A stretch of 64,000 nt of DNA from NCBI RefSeq assembly GCF_026212465.1, contig NC_080061.1, positions 19,758,173 through 19,822,172 of the forward strand, written 5' to 3'. Source of the DNA: Amaranthus tricolor (taxonomy: Eukaryota; Streptophyta; Magnoliopsida; Caryophyllales; Amaranthaceae). This document shows, piece after piece, positions 10,542-21,676 of this stretch (its first letter is position 1; each line of letters begins with the position of its first letter). The translations under genes were made by a program, and so were the position numbers. The notes beneath the pieces are model-generated. The model did no database searches. It worked only from the letters and a program-made list of their open reading frames with translations, and was not told the DNA's origin.

Positions 10542-13029
10542 TGTAATAGTCCAGGTTAAAGTGAACTAGGTAAATTCACACAAATAAAATAGTAATTTCG
10601 GACATTAAATTAAACCACTTCTAGGACCGATGACGTTCTAGTGATAAAGAAATAAAATAGTAATGACGAAATAACAAGACAGCAGAAGTCTAAAATTACA
10701 ACTTGAGAACCTATTGGCCTCTTCAAACCAAATACAATCCAATTCAAAATGTACTTACTGAGATAAAAATATTTTAGTTTGGATGGATAAAAGTCTAATA
10801 GTAATTTCGGCACGATAGTCAGCTCGACTATAGTTTCTATTAGAAGAGTCCTCACACACTAGTCCCCACCTGCAAGTCAACCTACTAGTCGTCGAATGAC
10901 AACATTATAGCAAGTTCCAAAGCACATAACAATACACGTCAGAGACAACATACAATGTATTATATGAGTTACACACAAGTAATGAGTTCATCCTAGCATG
11001 CGAAGGCTCTATTAGTTAAATGTCACGTTTGACTTTCCAAACCCCAACTTATGTCGTTGCCCTTCCAGTTCAGGTCGACAGAGTATTCTCAAAATTTTGG
11101 AGGAATACACAAGGGAGAGCTAATCCCAAGGCAACATCCGACCTAAGACGTTGCCCGTCCTGTTCGGGTCGTCAAAGGCAAAAGTATGCATACCCCCATG
11201 GTTACCGTAATGATCCAAACTTCCATGGGAACAATAACAATGATATCCCAATTCTTATTAAATAGCCCCATTTGGGTAACTACACAACCATCCTCAAATT
11301 CCAATTTAAAACTCTTTACAAATTATTTTGGGAGTCTAAATCTTACGTGATAAACCACATCACAATATAAAATGAGTACAACAATATAAAATGAGTACAA
11401 CATTACTTTACATGACCAATTAGAATTGTATGGTCTAAGCTTGTACCTTAGTAGCATGGTTAAAGCAACTCAAGCGCTTCGCGATTTGAATCTCAACCTC
11501 TTATGAATCGAGGTCTTAAACACAACACACATACAAAAATCACGTATTAGTACGTGTTTACACATTTAATCCACTCCACACCATTAAGGCACTACTAAAA
11601 CTTTATAATTTTAAATGATTTCACCCAAATTTCAAAAATTCCAAAATTTAAAATCTAACCAGTAATTTAAACGGCCATTTTGGAAGTTTAGAAAATTCAA
11701 ACGAAAAATCCAACTTCACCACTATGTCCGGAAGGCATCAATTCCCTTAGGTACCAAATTTTATAATTTCTAACATCCATTTGCCATTTTTAATTAATTT
11801 TTGCGTTTAACGAGTTTTGAATACAACGGATAAGTGAAACAACAACAAAACACACTCGACATCTCGGATCGGGGCGCGACTACCGAGACAGTAGTTGTTG
11901 TCTCGTTATTTTTAATATATATATTTTTTATTATTATTTAAATCATTAAATCCCATTAATCTCATTCTTATAATTACATGACTAAACCACAATATATACA
12001 AACCCACAATCACTACTACTAATTGAATCTCAATAGTGAACCAACCAAAACTCTTAACACTAAGACAACTCAATATATATATACATCTACTCATATACAA
12101 CACTTCATTATAATGAAGACATGAGAAATCATCAAATAAAAAATATTCCCATAACTCATAAATCAATTTTTTTTCCTGTTAACATAAACGAAAAGTCATG
12201 ATCTCATAAGTTGTGATAATTAAATAAAATAAATCGACAATACTAATTCTCTTAACAAATTAAGATTTTGTTAGAGAATCATAATCGAAAAAAAAACAAC
12301 TTTTTCAATCAAAATATATAAACACAATCCTTCAAGCAAATTAAATTTTGCTAAAGGATTTTGAACTCATGAGTGACTATATAAATTGACCCATATATTT
12401 TTATTCCTTCTAACAAATTAAATATAAATTTTTGTTAAAGAAATGTGTAATGTATGAAAATAACCAAAATAAAAACTAAGAACAATAAATCTTTTTATAC
12501 AAATGAAAAAACAAAATTTTGATTAAAGAATTAAAATTTGAAAACTTACAATTGCAAGGATTGAAGATTGAATTATACAATTGAACACCCAAAAACTCAA
12601 CTTAAGAATTTTCCCCAATTTTCCTCTCAATACTACACTTTGGCCAAAAATTTTGAAGCAAATGTGAAGAAAAATTTCTGATTTTTTTGTGAGTCAAAAG
12701 TCCAAGGTCATTAGCTTAATTAACCTCCTTAATTCCATTCCTTAAGCCTAAAAAAATTACCCCCCTTAATTAGCATTAAGGGAGGAGTTACAAACTCCCC
12801 AAAAGCCACTCCACAACAAGCTCCCCTTTCCCAATTTTTTTTTAATTAATAAATTAATTGTTCGGTTTAACTGGTAGACGAAAAGCCGTTACGTGATAAA
12901 CTTGTTACGCGATACCACGCGCGTACCACTTAGATAATTAATAAATCAAATAACTTATTAAATTAAATAATCAAATAATTAATTAAATTAAATAATTATA
13001 TTTTTTTGATATTTTAACGGGGTGTTACA
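10542..13029 (-). repeat. 5' LTR of the gypsy element, about 2.49 kb
   Basis: The borders are TG...CA on the minus strand: TGTAACACCCCG starts at 13029 and TATTACA ends at 10542 beside the primer-binding site. The sequence is AT-rich without a supported gene; open frames in it are short and featureless. Only its outer 140 bp have a counterpart in the left LTR. Confidence 0.7.
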
Positions 13030-14599
13030 GTATGTCCTGAAATTTGCCCGCGTGACATCATAGTCAAAGATTGTCAAAATAAGCTAATCATGGAAGAGCT
13101 TAATTATGATAAGGAATCTTTGAAAACTGAACTTCATAAGTTACTCCCATTGATGAGTGAAGAGCAAACATTGGTATACAATGATATTACTAAAGCCATT
13201 GAAAAAGGTACAGGAGGTGTTTATTTCCTATACAGACAGGGTGGGAAAGGCAAGACATTTATGTGGAAGATATTATGTGCATGTTTAAGATCGAAGGGTG
13301 AAATTGTCCTTCCTTTTGCGTCAAGTGGCATAGTAGTATTGTTACTTACTAGAGGTAGAACTGCACATTCACGATTTGGGATACCCATTAATGTTAATGA
13401 AGATTCCATGTGTAGAGGTATAGAACCTAATAGTCAGTTGGCAGAACTCCTTAAAAGAACCAAGCTAATAATATGGGATGAGGCCCCAATGACTCACAAC
13501 CATTGTTTTGAAGCTCTAAATAGGAGTTTGCGTGATGTCATTCATTGTCTAAATGGTAAGCCATCTGAGTTGAGCTTCGGCGGCAAAGTTGTTGTATTTG
13601 GTGGTGATTTTAGGCAAGTTTTACCGGTGATACTGAAGGGTACGAGACAAGATATAGTATTTTTCGCTCTCAATTATTCACATATTTGGAACAACTGCAA
13701 AGTATTACGTCACGAAGAACATGCGACTACGACCGAAATTGTCTAATGTAGAAGAACTACGAGATTTCGCAGATTGGATCCTCAGTGTTAGGGATGGAAA
13801 GTTCGGAGGACCTAACGATGGAGAGGTAACTATAGATATACTTGGAAAATCTGTTAATAAAAGAGGCATCTGATCCAATAGCTACAAATGTTAATTGTAT
13901 ATATCCTCAAAATTAAGAGAGGTCAATTTATAGTTCTTACTTTCATGAGCGAGCAATATTGGCGCCAACAAATGAGATTGTTGACAAAGTAAATGAACAT
14001 ATTTTGTCACTTATCTCTAGAGAAGAAAGATTGTACTTGAGTTCGGATTCAATAAACAAATCTGAAGGGAACTATGGAACCAACGATAATGCCTTTTCAA
14101 TTGAATTTCTCAATTCAATATGCGCATCTAGTGTTCCAAACCATAGGTTACTATTAAAAGTTGGTATGCCAATAATGTTGCATAGAAATATGGATCAATC
14201 AGCAGGCTTATGTAATAGAACACGCTTATTGGTAGATCGTCTTGGGGAACAAATTATACAAGCGATTGTTATATCAGGATCTAACATTGGTTATAAGGTA
14301 TTCATTCCCAGGATTACACTTACATCTTCAGATAGCTCTAAGATACCAATTGCTATTCAAAGAAGGCGATTCCCTGTTTCTTTTTATTTTGCGATGACTA
14401 TCAATTAAAGCCAAGGAAAAACATTATCCCATGTTGATTTGTTCCTACCTAAGCCTATTTTTAGTCATGGAAAATTTTACGTCGCCATTTCTAGAGTGAC
14501 TAGTAGGAAAAAACTAAGAATTATCATATACGACAAGGATGGTGAAATTAGTCATCGTACTGAGAATGTAGTATATAAAAAGGTATTTGAAAACCTATA
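13030..14599 (+). pseudogene. Helitron Pif1-like helicase, C-terminal remnant
   Basis: The frame is open from the gypsy border (VCPEICPRDIIVKDC) through 13746. It shows a Pif1-type helicase: degenerate Walker A QGGKGKTF (normally GGTGKT), Walker B IIWDEAPM and FGGDFRQVLPV. A frameshift near 13740 is followed by VEELRDFADWILSV and stops, then 13959-14408 (APTNEIVDKVNEHIL, then VGMPIMLHRNMD). In the last motif AMTIN, stop, SQGKTLSHV the Lys is replaced by TAA. The protein ends FYVAISRVTSRKKL...VFENL at 14599. In Helitrons this helicase is fused to a Rep nuclease for rolling-circle transposition. The Rep and N-terminal parts are missing, cut off by the gypsy element. Confidence 0.85.
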
Positions 14600-14719
14600 A
14601 ACTCTTTATTAACAGCCTATTTTGTGTTTCTTTATATTTAATTCTTTTTTAATTACAATATACATATGTAAATACTTTATTAAGCACCTTCATTTAATAT
14701 TTTCATTCGTCTAATTTCA

Positions 14720-15060
14720 TTAAAATATTAACGTAGTAAAAATTTCATTACGATTTTCGGTCATGGTTTCTAAATCATAACCATTTTGGCGTACATCTTT
14801 GAAACTTATGAGATTTCGTCGAGATATACTCGAATATAAAGCATCATGAATTGCTAGTTTTGTCCCATTTAGAAGTATTATTTGAGCTTTTCCATATCCT
14901 TCTATTAGTTTGGTAGTTCCAGAGATTGTGTTGAACATCTGCTTTCACCATCTTTAACTCAGAAAAATATTATTTGCGCTTTAGGATAGTGTGAGTTGTT
15001 CCACTATCTAGGAGGCATTGATATTTGAACCCATTTTCAAACTGACCTATATCTTCATAT
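14720..15060 (-). pseudogene. Ty1/copia protease and pre-integrase relic
   Basis: Minus-strand reading gives YQCLLDSGTTHTILK (the protease active site), a stop, then after a frameshift NTISGTTKLIEGYGKAQIIL, NGTKLAIHDALYSS and SRRNLISFKDVRQNGY. This order is that of a copia Pol. The same sequence family recurs on the plus strand at 60120-60767. The relic is bounded on the left by the Helitron and is badly decayed. Confidence 0.7.
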
Positions 15061-16270
15061 TAAATAAATAGATATTAGTTAAAATAAAATTTCATTAACA
15101 TTAGATAATATCAATACATAAAAAATATTGCACATAAAAAGGAAATACAATTAAATAAGCATCACAACATTGTTAAGAAAAATTCAAATATCTTCGGCAT
15201 TATTTGTTTTCATTTTCATCGCCATTTAAATAAAAGTCTAAGAGATCAAGATTAGGCATTGACGTACTTGCTTTATTAAAAGGATCAAGATATGTTGTTT
15301 TTATTATGGGAATACATTATCGGTGGATGGAGAAAGGGGAAAGAGGGTTTTTAATGTAAAGAGTAAAGTTGAAAGGATAAGAGGTGTGTGGTAAAAAAAT
15401 TGGGGTAATCCGTTTTTATAGAGGGTGATCCCAAATTCTACAATATACTATATTAATTTATGTGTACTTAAAAAAATACATAAAGTAAAAGGTAAATGAA
15501 AAAAATGCACATAGATATAAATGCAAATACAACAAATAAAAATGCTCATAATAAAATATACAAGAATGAAAAAAAAAATGTTAACCGTCCATTTAGGCGG
15601 TAAAAGAAAAACAATTAGCTAACCATATAGGCGGTTTAAAAAATAATAACAAAAGAAATAAATAGTTCTAACCGTCCATTATTGAGGCGGTAAAAAAATA
15701 GTTAACCAACCATATAGGCGGTATAAAATAAAAAAATAATAACAAAAGCAATAAAATGTCCTTGCCATCCATAAAGGTGACGTATTGTCCAATAAATTAT
15801 TTTATGAGTTATTTGTCTTACAACATTTAGTACTTGTTTCTCCCTCATCATCTTTAGTTCTTTTATTACTTGATGTGGGTTTATTTTCAGTTGATGTTGT
15901 TGGAGCATTATTAGTTGGTTGTCTTGGTGAATTATTTGTTGGTCGTACTGGTCGAATATTAGTCGGTGGGACTAGTGAATTATTAGTTGGTCGTATATAT
16001 GAATTACGAATTGGTGGTACTGGTGTACCATTAGTATCATTGGGATTATTATGTAGGAGCTGATTTAAATCAGTCCTTATCGGGTTTTAGTGAAGGGTAT
16101 GGAATTATGTTCAATTATCAAATATAAAAATGTGTTAGAAACACCTTGGATGACGATGTTGATACCATTTGATTGTTGGTTCATTTGTGGTACCATTAAA
16201 AAAATGTTTAATTAGGTTTAAAAAATATTTACCTTCTTTATTATTAAGGGTAAAGCTGGTTCTGATAACG
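15061..16270 (-). other. Probable 5' internal part of the copia relic, no intact gene
   Basis: Between the protease relic and a primer-binding-like site at about 16255-16270 no clear Gag is readable. Minus-strand translation gives a low-complexity Pro/Thr/Asn stretch near 15900-16060 (IRPTNNSLVPPTN-like repeats). Its position suggests gag or leader sequence, but no domain is recognisable. Confidence 0.35.
15580..15785. repeat. Degenerate short tandem repeat (TAACCGTCCAT...GGCGGT)
   Basis: Units resembling TAACCGTCCATTTAGGCGGT occur near 15583, 15620, 15669, 15703 and, weakly, 15760, spaced about 35-50 bp apart and separated by A-rich spacers. CCG and CGG halves could pair. No function is evident. 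Confidence 0.55.
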
Positions 16271-16600
16271 TGGTAAAACTTAGAGAGATAAGAAGAAAAT
16301 AGAATGAGTAAAAAGATTTTTACTCATTGGTGTCATTTCTACATGGGTGAACTTCTATATTTATAGGCAAGTTCTACCTACAATTACATTGACTTCATTC
16401 ACATTAGGGTAAATCTATTAATTACCTTTCACATTATATTTCCACATGTTCTTATTATTATATGTTTTTTTATGTTTTTTTCTTTAGTACTCCATTTTTT
16501 ATTTGTTGTGTGTTTTGGAATGTACCATAAACTCTTTTTTTTTATTGTTTATGTTCAAAGTAAGTTCACATTTTTATTAGGTTATAGATTTATCAAAACC
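16271..16600 (-). repeat. Probable 5' LTR of the copia relic (outer border uncertain)
   Basis: On the minus strand the segment ends TTTTACCA followed by CGTTATCAGAACC, resembling a copia LTR end plus primer-binding site. CTATAAATATAG near 16360 would be its TATA box. The motif CTTCTTATCT before the border matches the LTR-like segment at about 60040-60085. The distal border was not found; 16600 is only an estimate. Confidence 0.4.
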
Positions 16601-17419
16601 TAATTGTTTTTTGATGTTTTTTGTTCACATTTTAGATTAATTTACCCTAAGTTGTGGACTATTGAGTTGGGTTTGCTTTATTGTGTTAGTTTGTTTTTTG
16701 ATTTGTTGAACAAAAAAATCTGATTAAGGTTTCTTAATTTTTATTGAGTAACATCAATGCTTGATTGTGGGATGAAATCTCAGTGATTCTTTGATGTTGT
16801 AAATATTGGGGCTTTTTCAAATTTTAGGGCTTCTCAATGACTTCTTTGGAAATTGGAAGAAAGAGGTACACAATCTGTTGAAAAAACAGGTATTTTTTTC
16901 CAATTGATTCCTTATTTTTTTGCATTTTGGTTTTTGATGTTTTTCAGCTGCAACTTCCATAATGTGCACAAATTAGAATGTGTATATGAGGTTCAGCTAT
17001 ATGTGCACAAATCAAAATGTGTATATAAATCAAAAATATATACCTTTTAAAACAACACAGAATCTAAATTTGAACAAAAATACAATTCAAGAAATCAACT
17101 TAACTAGAGTAACAGTGGTTAAAATATATACCTCAGTGTAGGAGATTTAAACCCATTGTCTCAAAATGACACACCATTGTTTACGAGAAGTTAATTAAGC
17201 TAGTAAAAAATTCACATTTTCAGGCTTGATACATTGAATAAGTAAGATTTTCCCTAAAACATTTAAAGTAATGAATGAGTTGGAAAGAACAAAAGAATGA
17301 GGCCATGGATGTGTGCAAGGATAAATAAACTGATATGCAGCGGAAATTGGCTAAAAGTAAAGCACGTGAAGGGGAAAAGTAGAGATCATTGAAGATTCTT
17401 GAGGATACTCAATAGTAAA
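16600..17419. other. AT-rich spacer, nothing recognised
   Basis: Poly-T rich sequence with short open frames that show no domain, codon bias or homology I can name. Confidence 0.4.
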
Positions 17420-18150
17420 TGAGAACGATGATGTATTAGAGTTCGAACAATGTGTTTCAAACTCCAATATTGCCAAGATCGAATGTATGAAGTTTAGTGA
17501 CAAACAAATTACGTTATCAATGATATCGATGTTTGTAGGAGAAAGTAAAGCAATAAAACGACACAAAAATTTAACGAGGTTCACCAGACTAAGGCTACGT
17601 CCTCCGGTGTGTAGTATCTCTTATATTATCATATGGAGAATTACAATAGAAAAGAGATATAGGCTAGTGTTTGGCTTCAGGTATATTTTGTGGATGATTA
17701 CAATGTGAATGAGAGCTCTCTATTTATAGGAGAGATCACACTAAGTAACATTAAGTACATTAACACTATGAATAAATGATAATGAAACATCTCCAAGAAC
17801 TTGAAGAGTCAAAAACAGCATCTTAGGAGCGTCAGAGACATCGCTCGACCAAAGTAGAGGCTCGCTCGGTTAAGCAACCTGGTCGAGCGGGCTGCAGGAA
17901 GTTTTTGGTTACATTCTATCTGCTTGCTCGACCCATTCTAAAGCTCGCTCGGTCGAGCGAGCTGGTCGAGCGGCACTTCAGAGGGCTTTTGACAGTATTG
18001 CTCGACTTGCATAGTAGAGCATCTTAAACCTTTGAACTTCTTCATTAGGTCCCATAACTTCCATGAATAACTCATACTTCATTACCTCATTAATCCATAC
18101 TTTAATCATCATCATAAACCACAAATATTAAGACTTATCTTAATACACCC
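17420..18150 (-). repeat. Partial LTR (left copy)
   Basis: Begins TGAGAACGATGATG and stays alignable with the right copy to TTAATACAC. The remaining roughly 180 bp seen at the end of the right copy are absent. The sequence then passes straight into the TG start of the right LTR. Confidence 0.75.
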
Positions 18151-19064
18151 TGAAAACGACGACGTATTAGAGTTCGAACAATGTGTTTCAAACTCCAATA
18201 TTACCAAGATCGAGTGTATGAGGTTTTGTGACAAACAAATTACGCTATCAATAATATTGATGTTTGTAGGAGAAAATAAAGCAATAAAACGACACAAAGA
18301 TTTAACGAGGTTCACCCAATTAAGGCTACGTCCTTCGATGTGTAGTATCTCTTATATTATCAAAAGGAGTTCAAAGAACTCTCAAATATGGAGAATTACA
18401 ACAGAGAAGAGATATAGGCTAGTGTTTGGCTTGGGGTATGTTTTTTGTGGATAATTACAATGTGATTGAGAGCTCTCTATTTATAGGAGAGATCACACTA
18501 AGTTACATTAAGTACATTAAAGCTATGATTAGATGATAATGAAACATCCCTAAGTACATGAAGAGTCATAAAACAACATTCTAGAGTATCAGAGACTTCG
18601 CTCGACCAAAACAGGGGTTCGCTCGGTCGAGTGACTTGGTCGAGCGGACTTCAATAAGCTTCTAGTTGCATTCTGTCTGCTCGCTCGACCCAACCTGGAA
18701 CTCGCTCGGTCGAGCGGCTCTTCAAAGGCTTCTGACAGTATTTGCTCGACTTGCATAGTAGAGCATCTTGAATCAACCTTTCCACTTCTTCATTAAGTCC
18801 CATAACTCTCACACTTCATTACCTTATTAATCCATATTTAATCACCATCATAAATCAATCATCAAAACTTAACTTAATACACTCACATTAACACATTCAT
18901 GGGATTCCATCCCAAAGATCACACATGAATGCACCTCATCAAATGTGCACTCAAGTCACACCAATCACAACACACCCATTCATGACATACTTATGGGATT
19001 CCATCCCAAGATTCACCATGAATGCACACACCAAATGAGCACTCAAATCACAACATTCATAACA
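18151..19064 (-). repeat. Complete LTR (right copy), 914 bp
   Basis: The borders TG...CA are intact. It contains CTCTATTTATAGG near 18470 (TATA box on the minus strand) and a cluster of GCTCGACC/GGTCGAGC words near 18598-18760. A short internal duplication, GGGATTCCATCCCAA, occurs at 18901 and 18992. Confidence 0.75.
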
Positions 19065-19069
19065 GTAAA

Positions 19070-20622
19070 AGAAGAGGGTGTGGGCAAAAAACATGTGTAT
19101 CATCGACAAATTAAGAAAATGTTGAGCAATGAAAGAGGGAAAAGGAGAATCGTGCGTAGGAAAGAAAGATTTGAGCACTTGAAATCCAATAGCTGCTCCA
19201 AGGAAAAAAAATTGAGTTTATGAAATTAGTTAGCAGACTGGAGCAAAACTAAGGAACTGTGAAAAAAATTGATTTCCTGATGAAAATTATTCAAATATCT
19301 AAAAATAATTTCTCAAATATCCAAAACCAAAACGATTGATTACCTCAAAAGAATTGCAATGGAGTAGATGATCACTAAGGAAATGGATTACCATAAAAGA
19401 AAATTGATTTTCTTGATTCGATAAGCATCCATCTTCTTCATTCGAAGCACACATCAGAAGCAAGGGAGAAGGAACAAAACTGAGTGTATGAGATGATGAA
19501 TTAAACAAAAGATCAACCCAAAAGATCTGCAAAAATAGAAAGAAAAAATATCAATCAAGACAACCTAAAACTTAAAAATGTCAAAAATTAAGCAACACCC
19601 AGATAATTCAAATAAAATCATAATAAATTCATGCCAACATACAATCAACGACCACTGAAAAACAACAATGTTGTCGTAAAAATTCATATCAGACAAAGCT
19701 TTAACTTCAATAAATATTTCCCAATATAAACTATAAAGTGATGTTTTAAGTTAACTGACAAATGATTTTAAAGGCAACGATTTTAGATGCAATTGAAATA
19801 TAACATACCAGGTGAGAATGAGATGATGAGAAGAAATTGAAATAGACTTTCAATTGCTTAAATCACAAATTGTATGTCGAAAATGGACATAAAAACATGT
19901 TGAATTTCTTGTTTCTTCGAGAAATTACCCAAGAGCAAAGACAGGAGGGACAAATATCATTGTTCATAGATGGAGAGGTAAATTTCTTTGGGATATTTTA
20001 CCACAAACTAACATATTCAGTGCTCATACCTCTTTGAATCATTTAAAAACTAAAGTATCGCCCTCTCTAGTCTATTTTAAGCAAAATAAATTTTGAAAGC
20101 TAGGGTATTAGAGCTCAAAGTATACCCAATTCCTAAGAGTCCACTGTTTAGTAGAGCAATAATAATTGGAGTAAAAATCAGTATGATGTAAGTGGCCATT
20201 ATATTATCGACAGCAACTAACTCATTTGTCTAACTTATATATTAGTACACCCAATATTCCCCGTAGTTGATCATTAATTGAACAATTTATAAACTTACAT
20301 CTTAGTCAAAGTCCTTTTATACCGTGTAGTGTAGACACATCTTATTGCTAGAAAGTCCAACTTACTTAATGAAACTAATTCATTTGTCTCTATTTACAAA
20401 GCACTCCCAAAATATTGAAGGATAATGTGTTCCAACTTACACAAATATACCAGACACATACACACTCAAGAACTTCATATTAATGTGGTCAAAATGTATG
20501 TAATTAACTAATTTATATGTTCATCAGTTTAGATGGCTAGCTCCAAGTAAAGCAATTATTTCATTTGGACATCAAATAAGCATCACTCAATATGAAATCC
20601 AAATCCAAAGGATAAAAAGTAC
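19070..20622. other. Spacer, nothing recognised
   Basis: AT-rich sequence between the LTR pair and MULE A. No long frame, repeat or RNA gene could be supported. Confidence 0.4.
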
Positions 20623-20725
20623 GAAAAATTACCCTAAATAATATGAATTTTCACTGATTTCCCAACAATAATACGAGCTTTCAATTAACCATGAATAATA
20701 CGAAGTTTAACATGTGTTTTCCGCT
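20623..20725 (+). repeat. Left TIR of MULE A
   Basis: Contains a short unit, AATAATACGA(A/G)CTTTCA, repeated within the TIR (near 20638, 20669 and 20692). Such repeated sub-motifs may bind transposase. Confidence 0.8.
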
Positions 20726-20911
20726 GACATACCTGACCGGTTTATAACAGGGAGAAACGGTCATTTCCTCATTTCCTTCATCAGCTTCATCGGTTTATAC
20801 TGGACAGCAGGCTTCATCTCCTTCATTTCCTCACTTTACTCTTCCATTTTAATTACTTGTTCCAACTTCTCAATTTTTTTTTTCCATTTTCATTTTAGCC
20901 TCTAAAGTAAT

Positions 20912-21418
20912 TTGATGTTTAACATGTATTCTCCTTCATCATCATCTCAATCTAGAACATCAATTGCAAAAGGAATTCCTTTATGTAAATATGGTGTTCA
21001 TGCTAAATTACAAGTAGTCAAAAAAGGAACAAGGGTTAGTGAGAGTTTTTATGAATGTGCATTTTGGCCAACAAGTTTATTTTTTTCAATAGCTTTATTT
21101 TGTTTTATGTTAATTTTTAATTTCTTTATCAATTAGGGTTTCATGATTTGATTTGAAAAATAGGCACAAGATTGCAAATTTTTTATGTGGGAGAAAGATG
21201 TAGAGTATTCAAGTGAAATTTCTTCTTGTTTGGAAGAAGAGAAAGCTATGTTGATTGACAAAATAACGAAATTGAAGGCTAAAAATGCAAAGTTGAAAAA
21301 AAGTGAAGCTATGTTGAAATTGAAAGTTGTTGAATATGTAAATGTACAAAAAGCATTAAGTTTTGTACTTGTTGCATCATGGGTTTTATTTATATTGTTC
21401 TTATTTATGTTAAGCTAA
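20912..21418 (+). CDS. GRF zinc finger / coiled coil / transmembrane cargo gene of MULE A (two exons)
   Basis: Exon 1 (20912-21074) and exon 2 (21171-21418) join through GT...AG to give 136 residues. The join restores CAFWPTNCKFFMWEKD, the second half of a GRF-type zinc finger whose first half is LCKYGVHAKLQVV. Visible ligands are Cys25, Cys49 and Cys56; the fourth is Tyr27 where Cys is usual. A Lys/Glu-rich coiled coil follows (KLKAKNAKLKKSEAMLKLK), then a C-terminal hydrophobic span (SFVLVASWVLFILFLFMLS) that fits a tail anchor. This layout resembles the plant At4g04775-like family, whose function is not established. The gene lies inside the TIRs and converges with the transposase, so it looks like element cargo. 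The frame is open, but the lost Cys may weaken zinc binding. Confidence 0.65.
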
Positions 21419-21676
21419 GTATAAGAATTTGATCATGTAATGGAATTTCATGTATTGAAAATCCAATGTAATGAAAAAGTGTAACCAAGTTTCTTCAATT
21501 CAAGAATTATAGCCTCAATCCATACATCTCATAGCAATATTTTCCAAAATGCTTTCCAACAGCACAGTAAAAAATATTTTCAAGAATTACCTTTACACAC
21601 ATAAGCATTCCTTACACACAAAAGTGCTAAAATGTTTTCCAAAATGCAATATTTGAACAATGTTCTAAGCCATAGA

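Larger units (their letters stand above)
4046..13029 (-). mobile_element. Ty3/gypsy chromovirus (Tekay/Del-like), minus strand, truncated 3' LTR
   Basis: In minus-strand order: 5' LTR, initiator-Met primer-binding site, accessory acidic ORF, gag, protease, reverse transcriptase, RNase H, integrase with a C-terminal chromodomain-like tail, polypurine tract, 3' LTR fragment. The gag-pol order and the tail (KVLWENHERKAATWE) point to a chromovirus of the Tekay/Del type. Every domain carries at least one stop or frameshift. The right end interrupts a Helitron helicase reading frame exactly at the LTR border, but the left end abuts CACTA sequence, so a deletion removed the rest of the 3' LTR and the original left flank. 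Confidence 0.85.
17420..19064 (-). mobile_element. Head-to-tail pair of copia-type LTRs without internal region
   Basis: Two copies of one LTR follow each other directly. The left copy (17420-18150) lacks its last part; the right copy (18151-19064) is complete, beginning TGAAAACGAC and ending CATTCATAACA. The whole is flanked by GTAAA at 17415-17419 and 19065-19069, a 5-bp target duplication. The LTR end matches that of the copia element at 28432 (ACCATTCATAACA), and both contain the AGGTTCACC...GGCTACGTCCT block, so they are related families. No gag or pol remains. Confidence 0.8.

Noticed and set aside
11020..11265. 81-codon ORF in the gypsy 5' LTR
   Set aside because: It lies on the strand opposite the element, within the LTR, without recognisable motifs.
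15785..16063. 92-codon plus-strand ORF with repeated (E)LLVGGT-like words
   Set aside because: The pattern comes from a simple DNA repeat (AACTAATAATTC/ACCAAC words) in a copia relic; there is no domain and the sense strand of the element is opposite.
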